Positions 8,826 to 18,380 are shown, counted from the stretch's first letter. The stretch is 64,000 nucleotides of DNA from Herbaspirillum sp. SJZ107 (GCF_006715485.1 NZ_VFNH01000002.1:1488001-1552000); one strand, 5' to 3'. Notes: a model not told the origin generated them from the sequence alone. Made by a program: numbers and translations.

Positions 8826-9707
8826 ATGAAAAAGCAAGCCCCCGCGCCCACGATCTACGAGCAGCTCCCCGAGATCAAGCCCGGCCAGTCGATCGAGCTG
8901 CTCAAGGAGCTGCACATCCTCACGCGCGAGGGCAAGCTGAACCAGGACAGCCGGCGCAAGCTGAAGCAGGTCTACCACCTGGTCCAGTTCATCGAGCCGC
9001 TGGTGAAGGACGTGCAGCAGGACCACCCGAACGTGACCCTGGTCGACCACGGCGCCGGCAAATCCTACCTCGGCTTCATCCTGTACGACCTGCTGTTCAA
9101 GGGCAAGGGCGACGATTCGCACATCTACGGCATCGAGACCCGCGAAGAGCTGGTGCAGAAGTCGACCGAGCTGGCGCAGCGCCTGGCGTTCCCGGGCATG
9201 TCCTTCCTGAACCTGTCGGTCGCCGACTCCACCGTCTCCGGGCAGCTGCCGCCGACCATCGACGTGGTCACCGCGCTGCACGCCTGTAACACCGCCACCG
9301 ACGACGCCATCGACTTCGCGCTCAAGAAGCATGCGAAGCACATCGTGCTGGTGCCGTGCTGCCAGGCCGAGATCGCGTCGGTGCTGCGCAAGAACAAGGG
9401 CAAGGACCTGGGCCGCAGCGTGCTCACCGAGATCTGGCGCCATCCGATCCACACGCGCGAGTTCGGCAGCCAGATCACCAACGTGCTGCGCTGCCTGCAG
9501 CTGGAGGCGCATGGCTACCAGGTCACGGTGACGGAACTGGTCGGCTGGGAGCACTCGATGAAGAACGAGCTGATCGTCGCGACCTACAAGAACCTGCCGC
9601 GCAAGCGGCCCGCCGAGCGCCTGCAGCAGGTGCTGGCCGAGCTGGGACTGGAAGAGATGGCCCAGCGTTTCTATACCGAATCGAAATCCGCAGCACTCAC
9701 CGACTGA
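8826..9707 (+). CDS. Class I SAM-dependent methyltransferase (METTL25/RRNAD-like domain)
   Basis: 293 residues. The SAM-binding glycine loop is VDHGAGKSYLGF at about residue 76, followed by GIETREELV, the acidic strand end that would hold the ribose, and TALHACNTATDD. VPCCQ at about 177 resembles the substrate-side loop of the PF13679-type methyltransferases. The substrate is unknown; RNA or protein modification is possible. Only 11 bp separate it from fdx, so it is probably co-transcribed with the isc operon. The ATG at 8826 begins MKKQAPAPTIYEQLPEI, with no strong ribosome site. Confidence 0.7.
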   Translation: MKKQAPAPTIYEQLPEIKPGQSIELLKELHILTREGKLNQDSRRKLKQVYHLVQFIEPLVKDVQQDHPNVTLVDHGAGKSYLGFILYDLLFKGKGDDSHIYGIETREELVQKSTELAQRLAFPGMSFLNLSVADSTVSGQLPPTIDVVTALHACNTATDDAIDFALKKHAKHIVLVPCCQAEIASVLRKNKGKDLGRSVLTEIWRHPIHTREFGSQITNVLRCLQLEAHGYQVTVTELVGWEHSMKNELIVATYKNLPRKRPAERLQQVLAELGLEEMAQRFYTESKSAALTD

Positions 9708-9715
9708 TAGAGCCC

Positions 9716-10744
9716 ATGAGCGAACAACACTGGATCGACCTGCGCAGCGACACCGTCACCCAACCCTCCGCCGCCATGCGTGCCGCCATGGCGGCCGCGC
9801 CGGTGGGCGACGACGTGTACGGCGACGACCCTACCGTCAACCGCCTGCAGGATTTCGCGGCCGACCTGTTCGGCTTCGAAGCCGGCATGTTCGCACCGTC
9901 GGGCACGCAGACCAACCTGATCGCGCTGATGACCCACTGCGGCCGCGGCGACGAATACCTGGTCGGCCAGGAAGCGCACACCTATAAATATGAAGGCGGC
10001 GGCGCCGCGGTGCTGGGCAGCATCCAGCCGCAGCCGATCGCCAACCAGGCGGACGGTTCGATCGCAGTCAGCGACATCGCGGCCTACATCAAGCCGGACG
10101 ACATGCACTTCGCGCGTTCGCGCCTGCTGGCGCTGGAAAACACCATCGGCGGCCGCGTGCTGCCGCAGGATTACGTCAAGGCCGCGACCGACTTCGCGCA
10201 TGCGAAAGGCCTGGCGACCCACCTCGACGGCGCCCGCGTCTGCAACGCCGCCGTCAAGAACGGCACCAGCCTGCGCGCCGCCGTCGCCGGTTTCGACACC
10301 GTCTCGGTGTGCCTGTCGAAAGGCCTGGGCGCGCCGGTCGGTTCGGTGCTGCTGGGACCGAAAGCCTTCATCGAGCAGGGCAAGCGCTGGCGCAAGATGT
10401 TGGGCGGCGGCATGCGCCAGGCCGGCGTGATCGCGGCCGCGGCCCACCATGCGCTGGAACACAACGTCGAGCGCCTGGCCGAGGATCACCAGAACGCACT
10501 CGACCTGTCGCAGGGCCTGGGCCGCATCGAAGGCCTGAGCGTGACCACGCCGCAGACCAACATCTTCTACGTCGAGATCCCGGAAGCGGCCTGCGCGCCG
10601 CTGCGCGAAGCGCTGGCCGCGCAGGGCATCCGCGCCTCGATCGGCCCGCACACGCGCCTGGTGACGCACCTGGACGTGTCGCAGGCCGACGTGCGCAAGG
10701 TCATTGCCGCGTTCGAAGCCTTCTTCAAGGATTGGCGCGCCTGA
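9716..10744 (+). CDS. ltaE: Low-specificity L-threonine aldolase
   Basis: PLP enzyme cleaving threonine or allo-threonine to glycine and acetaldehyde. 342 residues. Begins with the family signature WIDLRSDTVTQPS. VGDDVYGDDPT at 30-40, H88 in QEAHTY (the ring-stacking histidine) and the PLP lysine K202 in CLSKGLGAPVGS are present. THLDGAR holds the PLP-nitrogen Asp. Starts 8 bp after the methyltransferase gene; its stop overlaps the next start by one base, suggesting translational coupling. Confidence 0.93.
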   Translation: MSEQHWIDLRSDTVTQPSAAMRAAMAAAPVGDDVYGDDPTVNRLQDFAADLFGFEAGMFAPSGTQTNLIALMTHCGRGDEYLVGQEAHTYKYEGGGAAVLGSIQPQPIANQADGSIAVSDIAAYIKPDDMHFARSRLLALENTIGGRVLPQDYVKAATDFAHAKGLATHLDGARVCNAAVKNGTSLRAAVAGFDTVSVCLSKGLGAPVGSVLLGPKAFIEQGKRWRKMLGGGMRQAGVIAAAAHHALEHNVERLAEDHQNALDLSQGLGRIEGLSVTTPQTNIFYVEIPEAACAPLREALAAQGIRASIGPHTRLVTHLDVSQADVRKVIAAFEAFFKDWRA

Positions 10745-11457
10745 TGACCGAACTCGAACATGGCGACGGCGACAGCGTCCGCCTGGCCAAGCGCGTTGCG
10801 GCGCAACTGGGCTGCTCGCGCGCCGAGGCCGAGCGCTACATCGCCGGCGGCTGGGTCAGCGTCGACGGCACGGCCGAGGAAGATCCGGCCACGCGCGTGA
10901 CGCCGGAACAGCAGGTCGCGCTGCTGCCCGGCGCCACCGCCGAGGAACCGCTGCCGGTGACGATCCTGCTGCACAAGCCGGCCGGCGTCGGCACCACGGC
11001 GGCGCTGGCGGCGCTGGGTGCGGAGACGCAGTCCGGCAACGGGCGCTTCCTCAAGCGCCACCTCCATAAGCTGGTCCTGGCGACGCCGCTGGAAACCGCG
11101 GCCAGCGGGCTGGTCGTATTCACCCAGGACTGGCGCGTGCAGCGCAAGCTGGTCGAGGATGGCGCGCGGATGGAGCACGAGTACGTGCTCGAAGTCGTGG
11201 ACGAATACATCAGCGAAAACGCGCTCGCCGCCATGAACGCGGCGGGCACGCCGGCTGCGCCGATCAAGGTCAGCCGCCAGAGCGAGACGCGCCTGCGCAT
11301 CGCCGGCAAGGGCATTCGCGCCGGGCGCATCGAGGTCATGTGCAAACAGGCCGGCCTGGCGTTCAAGTCGCTGCGGCGCCTGCGCATCGGCCGTGTGGCA
11401 CTGTCCAGCCTGCCGGCCGGGCAGTGGCGCTACCTGCAGGAATTCGAGCGCTTTTAA
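10744..11457 (+). CDS. RsuA/RluF-like S4-domain protein with catalytic Asp replaced
   Basis: 237 residues. An S4 RNA-binding domain (about 10-60: RLAKRVAAQLGCSRAEAERYIAGGWVSVDG) is followed by a pseudouridine-synthase-like domain. The core motif of the RsuA family, GRLDxxTSGL, reads TPLETAASGL here: the catalytic Asp is Glu and the preceding Arg is Pro. It may be an RNA-binding protein without synthase activity, or use Glu in an altered site. I recall similar Burkholderiales proteins with the same ..PLETxASGLVVFTQDW motif, so this looks family-wide and not a sequencing error. Overlaps ltaE by one base and ends tail to tail with the RDD gene, sharing a TTAA. Confidence 0.75.
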   Translation: MTELEHGDGDSVRLAKRVAAQLGCSRAEAERYIAGGWVSVDGTAEEDPATRVTPEQQVALLPGATAEEPLPVTILLHKPAGVGTTAALAALGAETQSGNGRFLKRHLHKLVLATPLETAASGLVVFTQDWRVQRKLVEDGARMEHEYVLEVVDEYISENALAAMNAAGTPAAPIKVSRQSETRLRIAGKGIRAGRIEVMCKQAGLAFKSLRRLRIGRVALSSLPAGQWRYLQEFERF

Positions 11458-11987
11458 GAGGCTTCGGCGGCCGGGGGTGTCGGGCCCGGCGCCAGGGTGG
11501 ATGCCGGCTTCGGCATCGACACCAGCCGCGTGCCCGCCAGCCGGTCATGCAGGAAGCGCCGGTCCTTGTCGAACAGGGCCGTCATGGCCCATGCCGCCAC
11601 GCCGATCGCGAGTACGGCGGCCATCGTCCCCTTGCCATGCAGGCCGAACGCGGCGCACACCAGCAGCGCCGGCGCGAACCAGCCCCAGGCCAGCAGGTAG
11701 CGCAGCACGGCCGTGCGCAGCGGCACGCGCGCACCGCCGTCAGTCATCAGGCGCAGGCGCCAGGTCTTCATCGCCAGCGTGTGGCTGCTGCCGGTCCAGG
11801 CGTGGATGAAGTAGGCGCCGGTGACGAGGAACAGCCAGGCCTTCAGGCCGTGGTCGAACAGCGGCCCGTGGCGGTTCTGCGTGGCCAGCATCCACACCAC
11901 CACCGCCAGCGCTTCCACCGACAGCACCAGGAAAATCTCGTAGACCATGGCGATCATGCGGCGTCTGATGCTGGGTGGCGTGTCCAT
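11454..11987 (-). CDS. RDD-family membrane protein
   Basis: 177 residues with four likely membrane helices. The first starts at about residue 11, the RDD motif region is RRRMIAMVYEIF, and HTLAMKTWRLRL and FLHDRLAGTRLV are the typical conserved ends of the family. Function unknown; transport roles have been proposed for some members. ATG 11987 lies 8 bp after the stop of the DUF3106 gene, so it is probably the last gene of the sigma-factor operon. Its C-terminal tail is Pro/Ala-rich. Confidence 0.8.
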   Translation of the reverse strand: MDTPPSIRRRMIAMVYEIFLVLSVEALAVVVWMLATQNRHGPLFDHGLKAWLFLVTGAYFIHAWTGSSHTLAMKTWRLRLMTDGGARVPLRTAVLRYLLAWGWFAPALLVCAAFGLHGKGTMAAVLAIGVAAWAMTALFDKDRRFLHDRLAGTRLVSMPKPASTLAPGPTPPAAEAS

Positions 11988-11995
11988 GCGGCCTC

Positions 11996-12775
11996 TCAGG
12001 CGTTGTTCGGTGTGATGCCCCAGTTGGCGGGGGCCGGGTTGTCCTGCTGGGCCGGCGGTGTCGGTGCCGGCGGGGTGGTGGCGGGCGGTGCCGACGGCGC
12101 GGCAGCGGGCGTGCCCGGCGCCGGCGCGCTCACGCAGGGCGGCGTCGCCGACACGCTGTTGCGCACCGTGCCGGCAGGGCAGGCGCTGGCGCCCTGGCCG
12201 AGCGGCGCGACGACCTTGGCATTGGCTTGCGAAGGCACCACGGCCGGGGCCTTGCGGGTGGCGGCGGAGGCGGCCAGCTTGCGCTTTTGCTCGTCGGGCA
12301 GCTGCAGGTAGCTTTCCCAGCTCGCGGCTTTCTGGTCGGGGGCGATCTTGCGCGTGCGCGAGTAGGTCTCGCGCGCCAGTTCGCGCTGCGCCGGGGTCAG
12401 CTTGACCCAGGCGCGCATGCGCTCGTGCACGCGCTGCTGTTCTTCCGGCTTCATGGCGCCGAAGCGGCTGGCCAGCTGCAGCCAGCGCTGGCGGCGCACG
12501 CCGTCCATCGCATCCCACTCGCCCTGCAGCGGCTGCAGCGCCTGCTGCTGGGCCGGGGTGAGGGTGCGCCAGGCCGGCTTGTCGCCGGTAGTGCGTCCCT
12601 GCGCTCCAGCCTTGCCGGCAAGCGCCGGCGCGCTGGACGCGGCCGCGCCGGCACCGGAGGCAGTGCCGTCCGATGCGCCATCGTGGCGATCGCGCTGGCA
12701 GCCGACGGCGAGCACCAACACAAGGGCTGCGCCTGCTGCGCCGAAGGCAGCGGCTTTACGCTTGTTTGCCGTCAT
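11996..12775 (-). CDS. DUF3106-type exported protein, probable lipoprotein
   Basis: 259 residues. The N-terminal hydrophobic segment ends with VLAVGC, a plausible lipobox with C26. The middle (about 68-165) repeats the theme LTPAQQQALQPLQGEWD / LTPAQRELARETYSR with many Gln, Arg and Trp, as in DUF3106 proteins. The C-terminal third is low-complexity Pro/Ala/Thr and probably disordered. Likely a periplasmic envelope-stress-type protein, by analogy with Spy/CpxP-like LTxxQ repeats; the function is not established. 3 bp after the DUF3619 gene. Confidence 0.7.
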   Translation of the reverse strand: MTANKRKAAAFGAAGAALVLVLAVGCQRDRHDGASDGTASGAGAAASSAPALAGKAGAQGRTTGDKPAWRTLTPAQQQALQPLQGEWDAMDGVRRQRWLQLASRFGAMKPEEQQRVHERMRAWVKLTPAQRELARETYSRTRKIAPDQKAASWESYLQLPDEQKRKLAASAATRKAPAVVPSQANAKVVAPLGQGASACPAGTVRNSVSATPPCVSAPAPGTPAAAPSAPPATTPPAPTPPAQQDNPAPANWGITPNNA

Positions 12776-12778
12776 CCT

Positions 12779-13216
12779 TTACTGGGCTCGCTGCGGTTGT
12801 TGCAGGTTCTGTTGCTGTTGTACCAGGTAGGCGTTGAAGCCGTGGTCGGTGTAGGCGGTCAGCGGCAGTTCGTCGGACAGCACGGCGGCATCCAGCTCGG
12901 CCAGTTCGGCGCCGCGCTGTTCCTGCTGGTACTGGTAGATGCCGACCAGGCCGGCGACCATGGCGACCAATGGCGCGACCGTGGCGACGCGTGCCACCCA
13001 GGGCGTCGAGAATATTGTGGTCAGCCTGGAAACATCGAACAGCGGACGGCGCTGCGCCTGCAGCTGCTGCTGCGACGGCGCGTCGGCCTTCTTGCGCGCC
13101 AGCGCGCGTGCGCGTGCAGCGGCCAGGCGATCGGTGGTCGAGGCCGGCAGCTCGTCGAGCGTATCGTTCAGGGCATGGCGGATCTTGTACGCCAGGTTGA
13201 TGTCGTCGGTGTTCAT
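12779..13216 (-). CDS. DUF3619-type single-pass membrane protein, candidate anti-sigma factor
   Basis: 145 residues. The soluble N-terminus (about 1-72: MNTDDINLAYKIRHALNDTLDELP) precedes one membrane helix (about 74-92), and a short Gln-rich C-terminus lies outside. The start overlaps the sigma-factor stop in an ATGA, so translation is coupled. Size, topology and position are those of an anti-sigma factor, although the sequence does not show a classical zinc anti-sigma motif. Assignment to DUF3619 is from recalled family features; the anti-sigma role is inference. Confidence 0.7.
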   Translation of the reverse strand: MNTDDINLAYKIRHALNDTLDELPASTTDRLAAARARALARKKADAPSQQQLQAQRRPLFDVSRLTTIFSTPWVARVATVAPLVAMVAGLVGIYQYQQEQRGAELAELDAAVLSDELPLTAYTDHGFNAYLVQQQQNLQQPQRAQ

Positions 13217-13782
13217 AATTTTATTCCCTTGGCCTCGAGAGCTTTCGCAAGGGTATGCGTAGCGCGAGAGCAGTGCGTTTTCACGCTGCCCTCGGAGCAT
13301 CCCATCGCTTGGGCCGTTTCGGCCACGTCCATGTCCTGCCAGTAACGCATAAGGAAGGCTTCCCGTTGACGCGCCGGCAGCTTTTGTATCTCTTCTTCGA
13401 TCAGGCGCAGGGTTTCGGCGCGTTCCACCTGGTCCGCGCTCGACGCGGCCGCCGCCGTTCCTTCCTCGGCTTCGTAGGATTCGAGTATATCAAAGTCCTC
13501 GTCCTCGTCTTCCCGCCGACCGAGGCCGCCAAACAGGCTGATCCAGGTATTCCGGACCTTCTCGCGCCGGAAATAATCGAGGATGGTGGTTTGCAGAATG
13601 CGCTGGAACAGCATCGGCAATTCCGCCGCCGGCTTGTCGCCGTATTTCTCTGCCAGCTTGATCATGGCGTCCTGAACGATGTCGAGGGCTGCCTCGTCCT
13701 TGCGGACTGCGTACGCCGCCTGCTTGAAGGCGCGCCGCTCGACACTCTCGAGGAAGTCGTTGAGTTCTTTGTCAGTGGCCAT
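13213..13782 (-). CDS. ECF-type RNA polymerase sigma factor
   Basis: 189 residues. Region 2 (about 10-75) includes LDIVQDAMIKLAEKYG for core binding and FQRILQTTILDYFRR for -10 recognition. An acidic linker (DEDEDFDILESYEAEEG) follows. Region 4 (about 128-180) has LPARQREAFLMRYWQDMDVAETAQAMGC then SEGSVKTHCSRATHTL, the helix-turn-helix. First gene of a four-gene minus-strand operon with the DUF3619, DUF3106 and RDD genes. No promoter resembling a known ECF class could be assigned in the 187-bp gap upstream. Confidence 0.9.
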   Translation of the reverse strand: MATDKELNDFLESVERRAFKQAAYAVRKDEAALDIVQDAMIKLAEKYGDKPAAELPMLFQRILQTTILDYFRREKVRNTWISLFGGLGRREDEDEDFDILESYEAEEGTAAAASSADQVERAETLRLIEEEIQKLPARQREAFLMRYWQDMDVAETAQAMGCSEGSVKTHCSRATHTLAKALEAKGIKL

Positions 13783-13969
13783 GCGATGAAAGGTGGTGCA
13801 CGGCGCGTTGCTGTGCTTTGCCTGTGCTTTACGGAAAACTTTCGAATGCTAGCAAAAATCGGGGCAGGCCGCACCGGAAACCGGCAGCCGCACCGCATGT
13901 TGGCGTGCAAAATTATCATGAACAGAGGAAATACGGCGCTAGAATAGTTGCAACATCAACGGGGCGGAG

Positions 13970-14602
13970 ATGGAAATGCTGCGGCTGCTTGGAAAAGACA
14001 CGTCGATCAACGTGCGCAAGGTCTTGTGGACCTGCGCCGAACTCGGCATCGAATACCAGCGCGAAGACTGGGGCCTGCCGTTCCGCTCGCCCGCGGAGCC
14101 GGCATTCCTGGCGCTGAATCCGAATGCGATGGTGCCGGTCATCGTCGACAGCGACGGTACGGTGCTGTGGGAATCGAACACGATCTGCCGTTACCTCGCG
14201 GGGCGCTACGGCGACGGCAGCCTGCTGCCGCGCGACGCGGTGGCGCGTGCCCGCGTCGAGCAGTGGATGGACTGGCAGGCCGGCGAACTCAACAATTCCT
14301 GGCGCTATGCCTTCATGGCGCTGGTGCGCAACAGCCCGGCACACGCCGACGCCGCCCAGGTCGAGCACAGCATCGCGCAATGGAACCGCCACATGGGCAT
14401 CCTCGAGCGCCAGCTGGACCGGACCGGCGCGTATGCGGCCGGCGCGGATTTTTCGCTGGCCGACATCGTGCTCGGCCTGTCGGCCAACCGCTGGCTGATG
14501 ACGCCGATGGCGCGCCCGGACACGCCGGCGCTGCAGGCCTGGCTCGACCGGCTGCGCCGGCGCCCGGGGTGCCTTGCCTTCGCGCTGAACGGGACACCCT
14601 GA
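13970..14602 (+). CDS. Glutathione S-transferase family protein
   Basis: 210 residues, cytoplasmic. The thioredoxin-like half (about 4-80) has MVPVIVDSDGTVLWESNTICRYLA, the cis-Pro and glutathione gamma-Glu site. The helical half carries FSLADIVLGLSANRW, the conserved N-capping box of GSTs. The active-site region KDTSINVRKVLW keeps Ser at the catalytic position. Substrate unknown. The ATG at 13970 has GGGCGGAG close before it; a second in-frame ATG follows at 13976. Confidence 0.85.
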   Translation: MEMLRLLGKDTSINVRKVLWTCAELGIEYQREDWGLPFRSPAEPAFLALNPNAMVPVIVDSDGTVLWESNTICRYLAGRYGDGSLLPRDAVARARVEQWMDWQAGELNNSWRYAFMALVRNSPAHADAAQVEHSIAQWNRHMGILERQLDRTGAYAAGADFSLADIVLGLSANRWLMTPMARPDTPALQAWLDRLRRRPGCLAFALNGTP

Positions 14603-14998
14603 CGCGGTGACCCGGCCCGTTGCACCAAAAAAGGCATTTTCCCACTTTGGGCTTGACCGGAATGGTGCAACGCAGTAAGGTATGGAACGCTTTGCAACCC
14701 CGAAGCTTTTTGTCAAGCCAGGCCGGCACACAAGGCCGCTCTCGGCATGACGCGCTTTCACATGTAGGCAGTTTGCTCCAACCCGCGCCACAAGCGCGAG
14801 AGATACGCATGCCGCTTCAGTAACTCACGCCAAACGAGTTTGCGCCCAGCGCCGGTTCGCACGCTACCTACGGATAGCGGAAAAGCCGATGTGACCGCAG
14901 AAAGAAGGGAAGCATGAGCACTGTTGCGTGACATCCGTCTCTCGTCAGGAACGAGCATCCGATCAATCTCCCTCTGGGTCTTGAAAGGAAAGACGTAT
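14603..14998 (+). promoter_or_regulatory. 396-bp leader region of the ilv operon
   Basis: No gene of convincing length is seen. The stretch holds the inverted repeat at 14619-14671. No leader peptide rich in Ile, Val or Leu codons was found, so classical attenuation is not supported. Only very short open frames (for example ATG at 14748, six codons) occur. A GAAAGGAAAG ribosome site lies just before ilvI. Confidence 0.5.
14619..14671. repeat. Long-spaced inverted repeat upstream of ilvI
   Basis: GTTGCACCA at 14619-14627 and TGGTGCAAC at 14663-14671, perfect 9-bp arms 35 bases apart. A smaller CCCA-CTT-TGGG hairpin lies between them. The half-sites resemble NtrC half-sites (TGCACCA / TGGTGCA), but the spacing is far wider than a normal NtrC dimer site and no sigma-54 -24/-12 pair was found nearby. 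Confidence 0.45.
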
Positions 14999-16741
14999 AT
15001 GAGCAACGACGCAACAGCTCCCATCACGGGCGCCGAGATACTCGTGCGCTGCCTGGCCGAAGAAAACGTGAAACACGTGTTCGGCTATCCGGGCGGTGCC
15101 GTCCTGTATATCTACGACGCCATCTTCAAGCAGGACAAATTCCAGCATATCCTGGTGCGCCACGAACAGGCGGCCATCCATGCGGCCGATGCCTATTCGC
15201 GCAGCTCCAACGAAGTCGGCGTGGCCCTGGTCACCTCCGGCCCGGGCGTCACCAATGCCGTCACCGGCCTGTCGACCGCGTACATGGACTCGATCCCGAT
15301 GGTCGTGATTTCCGGCCAGGTGCCGACCCACGCAATCGGCCAGGACGCCTTCCAGGAATGCGACACCGTCGGCATCACCCGCCCTGTGGTCAAGCACAAC
15401 TTCCTGGTCAAGGACGTGCGCGACCTGGCAGCCACGGTCAAGAAAGCCTTCTATATTGCCCGTACCGGCCGTCCAGGCCCGGTGCTGGTCGACATCCCGA
15501 AGGATGTCAGCATGCAGAAGGCGATGTACGCGTATCCGCGCGAGATCGAGATGCGCTCGTACAAGCCGGTCGACAAAGGCCATGCCGGCCAGATCCGCAA
15601 GGCGGTGCAACTGCTGCTGCAGGCCGAACGCCCGATGATCTATACCGGCGGCGGCGTGATCCTGGCCAACGCATCGAACGAACTGAACCGGCTGGTCGAC
15701 AAGCTCGGCTTCCCGGTCACGAACACCCTGATGGGCCTCGGCGCCTACCGCGCGTCCAGCGGCCATTTCGTCGGCATGCCGGGCATGCACGGCACCTATG
15801 AAGCGAACATGGCGATGCAGCATTGCGACGTCCTGATCGCGATCGGCGCCCGCTTCGACGACCGCGTGATCGGCAATCCGCGCCACTTCGCCACCAATCC
15901 GCGCAAGATCATCCACATCGACATCGACCCGTCGTCGATCTCGAAGCGGGTGAAGGTCGACATCCCGATCGTCGGCAACGTCAAGGACGTGCTGGTCGAG
16001 CTGCTGTCGCAGCTGGATGCTGCCGAAGCGACCCCGGGCGGCGGCAAGCCCAACGCCCCGGCGCTGCAGAAATGGTGGCAGCAGATCGGCGAATGGCGCG
16101 GCCGCGAGTGCCTGAAGTACCCGACCTCGAACGAAGTCATCAAGCCGCAATCGGTGGTCGAGACGCTGTGGCAGGTGACCGGCGGCGACGCCTTCGTCAC
16201 CTCCGACGTCGGCCAGCACCAGATGTGGGCGGCCCAGTACTACCCGTTCAACAAGCCGCGCCGCTGGATCAATTCGGGCGGCCTGGGCACGATGGGCGTG
16301 GGCCTGCCGTACGCGATGGGCGTGCAGATGGCGAACCCGGGCGCGACGGTGGCCTGCGTCACCGGCGAGGGCTCGATCCAGATGAACATCCAGGAACTGG
16401 CTACCTGCAAGCAGTACCACCTGACGCCGAAGATCATCCTCCTGAACAACCGCTTCCTGGGCATGGTGCGCCAGTGGCAGGAACTCGACTACAACTCGCG
16501 CTACTCCGAGTCGTACATGGATTCGCTGCCCGATTTCGAAAAGCTGGCCGAGGCCTACGGCCACGTCGGCATGCGCATCGAAAAGCCGGGCGACGTCGAA
16601 GGCGCGATGCGCGATGCCTTCGCCATGAAGGACCGCCTGGTGTTCATGAACTTCATCACCGACCGCAGCGAGAACGTCTGGCCGATGGTCAAGACGGGCA
16701 AGGGCCTGTCGGAGATGCTGCTGAGCGCGGAGGACCTGTAA
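14999..16741 (+). CDS. ilvI: Acetolactate synthase large (catalytic) subunit
   Basis: 580 residues. ThDP enzyme joining two pyruvates, or pyruvate and 2-oxobutyrate, in valine/leucine/isoleucine synthesis. The N-terminal PYR domain has FGYPGGAVLYIYDA and the catalytic Glu in VRHEQAAIHAADAYSR. GDP-like FAD-binding middle domain: IGARFDDRVIG. The C-terminal ThDP motif is GEGSIQMNIQEL..LNN, with Glu where many homologues have Asp. ATG 14999 is chosen for its ribosome site GAAAGGAAAG; an upstream in-frame start at 14924 would add 25 unconserved residues. Ends overlapping ilvH by one base. Confidence 0.95.
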   Translation: MSNDATAPITGAEILVRCLAEENVKHVFGYPGGAVLYIYDAIFKQDKFQHILVRHEQAAIHAADAYSRSSNEVGVALVTSGPGVTNAVTGLSTAYMDSIPMVVISGQVPTHAIGQDAFQECDTVGITRPVVKHNFLVKDVRDLAATVKKAFYIARTGRPGPVLVDIPKDVSMQKAMYAYPREIEMRSYKPVDKGHAGQIRKAVQLLLQAERPMIYTGGGVILANASNELNRLVDKLGFPVTNTLMGLGAYRASSGHFVGMPGMHGTYEANMAMQHCDVLIAIGARFDDRVIGNPRHFATNPRKIIHIDIDPSSISKRVKVDIPIVGNVKDVLVELLSQLDAAEATPGGGKPNAPALQKWWQQIGEWRGRECLKYPTSNEVIKPQSVVETLWQVTGGDAFVTSDVGQHQMWAAQYYPFNKPRRWINSGGLGTMGVGLPYAMGVQMANPGATVACVTGEGSIQMNIQELATCKQYHLTPKIILLNNRFLGMVRQWQELDYNSRYSESYMDSLPDFEKLAEAYGHVGMRIEKPGDVEGAMRDAFAMKDRLVFMNFITDRSENVWPMVKTGKGLSEMLLSAEDL

Positions 16742-17232
16742 TGCGCCACATTATTTCCGTCCTGCTCGAAAACGAAGCGGGCGCCCTGTCGCGCGTGGTC
16801 GGCCTGTTCTCCGCACGCGGCTACAACATCGAGACCCTGACCGTGGCCCCGACCGAAGACGCGACGCTGTCGCGCATGACGATCGTGACCACCGGTTCGG
16901 ACGACATCATCGAGCAGATCACCAAGCACCTGAACCGCCTGATCGAGGTGGTGAAGGTGGTCGACCTGACCGAAGGCCAGCACATCGAGCGCGAGCTCAT
17001 GCTGATCAAGGTGAGGGCGGTCGGCAAGGAGCGCGAAGAAATGAAGCGCACCGCCGACATCTTCCGCGGCCGCATCATCGACGTGACCGAGAAGACCTAC
17101 ACGATCGAGCTGACCGGGGCGAAATCCAAGCTGGATGCCTTCATCGATGCCATCGACCGCGCTTCGATCCTCGAGACCGTCCGTACCGGCGGTTCGGGCA
17201 TCGGCCGCGGCGAACGCATCCTGAAAGTCTGA
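16741..17232 (+). CDS. ilvH: Acetolactate synthase small (regulatory) subunit
   Basis: 163 residues. The ACT domain (about 2-76: MRHIISVLLENEAGALSRVVGLFSARGYNI) binds valine for feedback inhibition. The C-terminal domain (about 85-160) contacts the large subunit and raises its activity. Translationally coupled to ilvI through a TAATG overlap. Followed by a 109-bp gap with two hairpins before ilvC. Confidence 0.96.
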   Translation: MRHIISVLLENEAGALSRVVGLFSARGYNIETLTVAPTEDATLSRMTIVTTGSDDIIEQITKHLNRLIEVVKVVDLTEGQHIERELMLIKVRAVGKEREEMKRTADIFRGRIIDVTEKTYTIELTGAKSKLDAFIDAIDRASILETVRTGGSGIGRGERILKV

Positions 17233-17251
17233 CCAAACCAAAACGTAGGGT

Positions 17252-17305
17252 GCTGTCGACCCAAGGGGGCGCGACAGCAAAGGTGCCACGCGTGATGCGG
17301 GCACC
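17252..17305 (+). promoter_or_regulatory. Two hairpins in the ilvH-ilvC gap
   Basis: GCTGTCG/CGACAGC (17252-17278) and GGTGCC/GGCACC (17282-17305). Neither is followed by a U-run, so they look like processing or stability elements more than terminators. The AT-rich CATATATAAAG after them (about 17319-17329) could be a -10 region for a separate ilvC transcript. Confidence 0.4.
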
Positions 17306-17326
17306 AACACATACAACCATATATAA

Positions 17327-18358
<1,032 letters not shown>

Positions 18359-18380
18359 GTTCGATCATTACCGCTTGACC

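Noticed and set aside
14681-14695. Possible sigma-54 promoter upstream of ilvI
   Set aside because: GG and GC elements are 10 bases apart, start to start, instead of 12.
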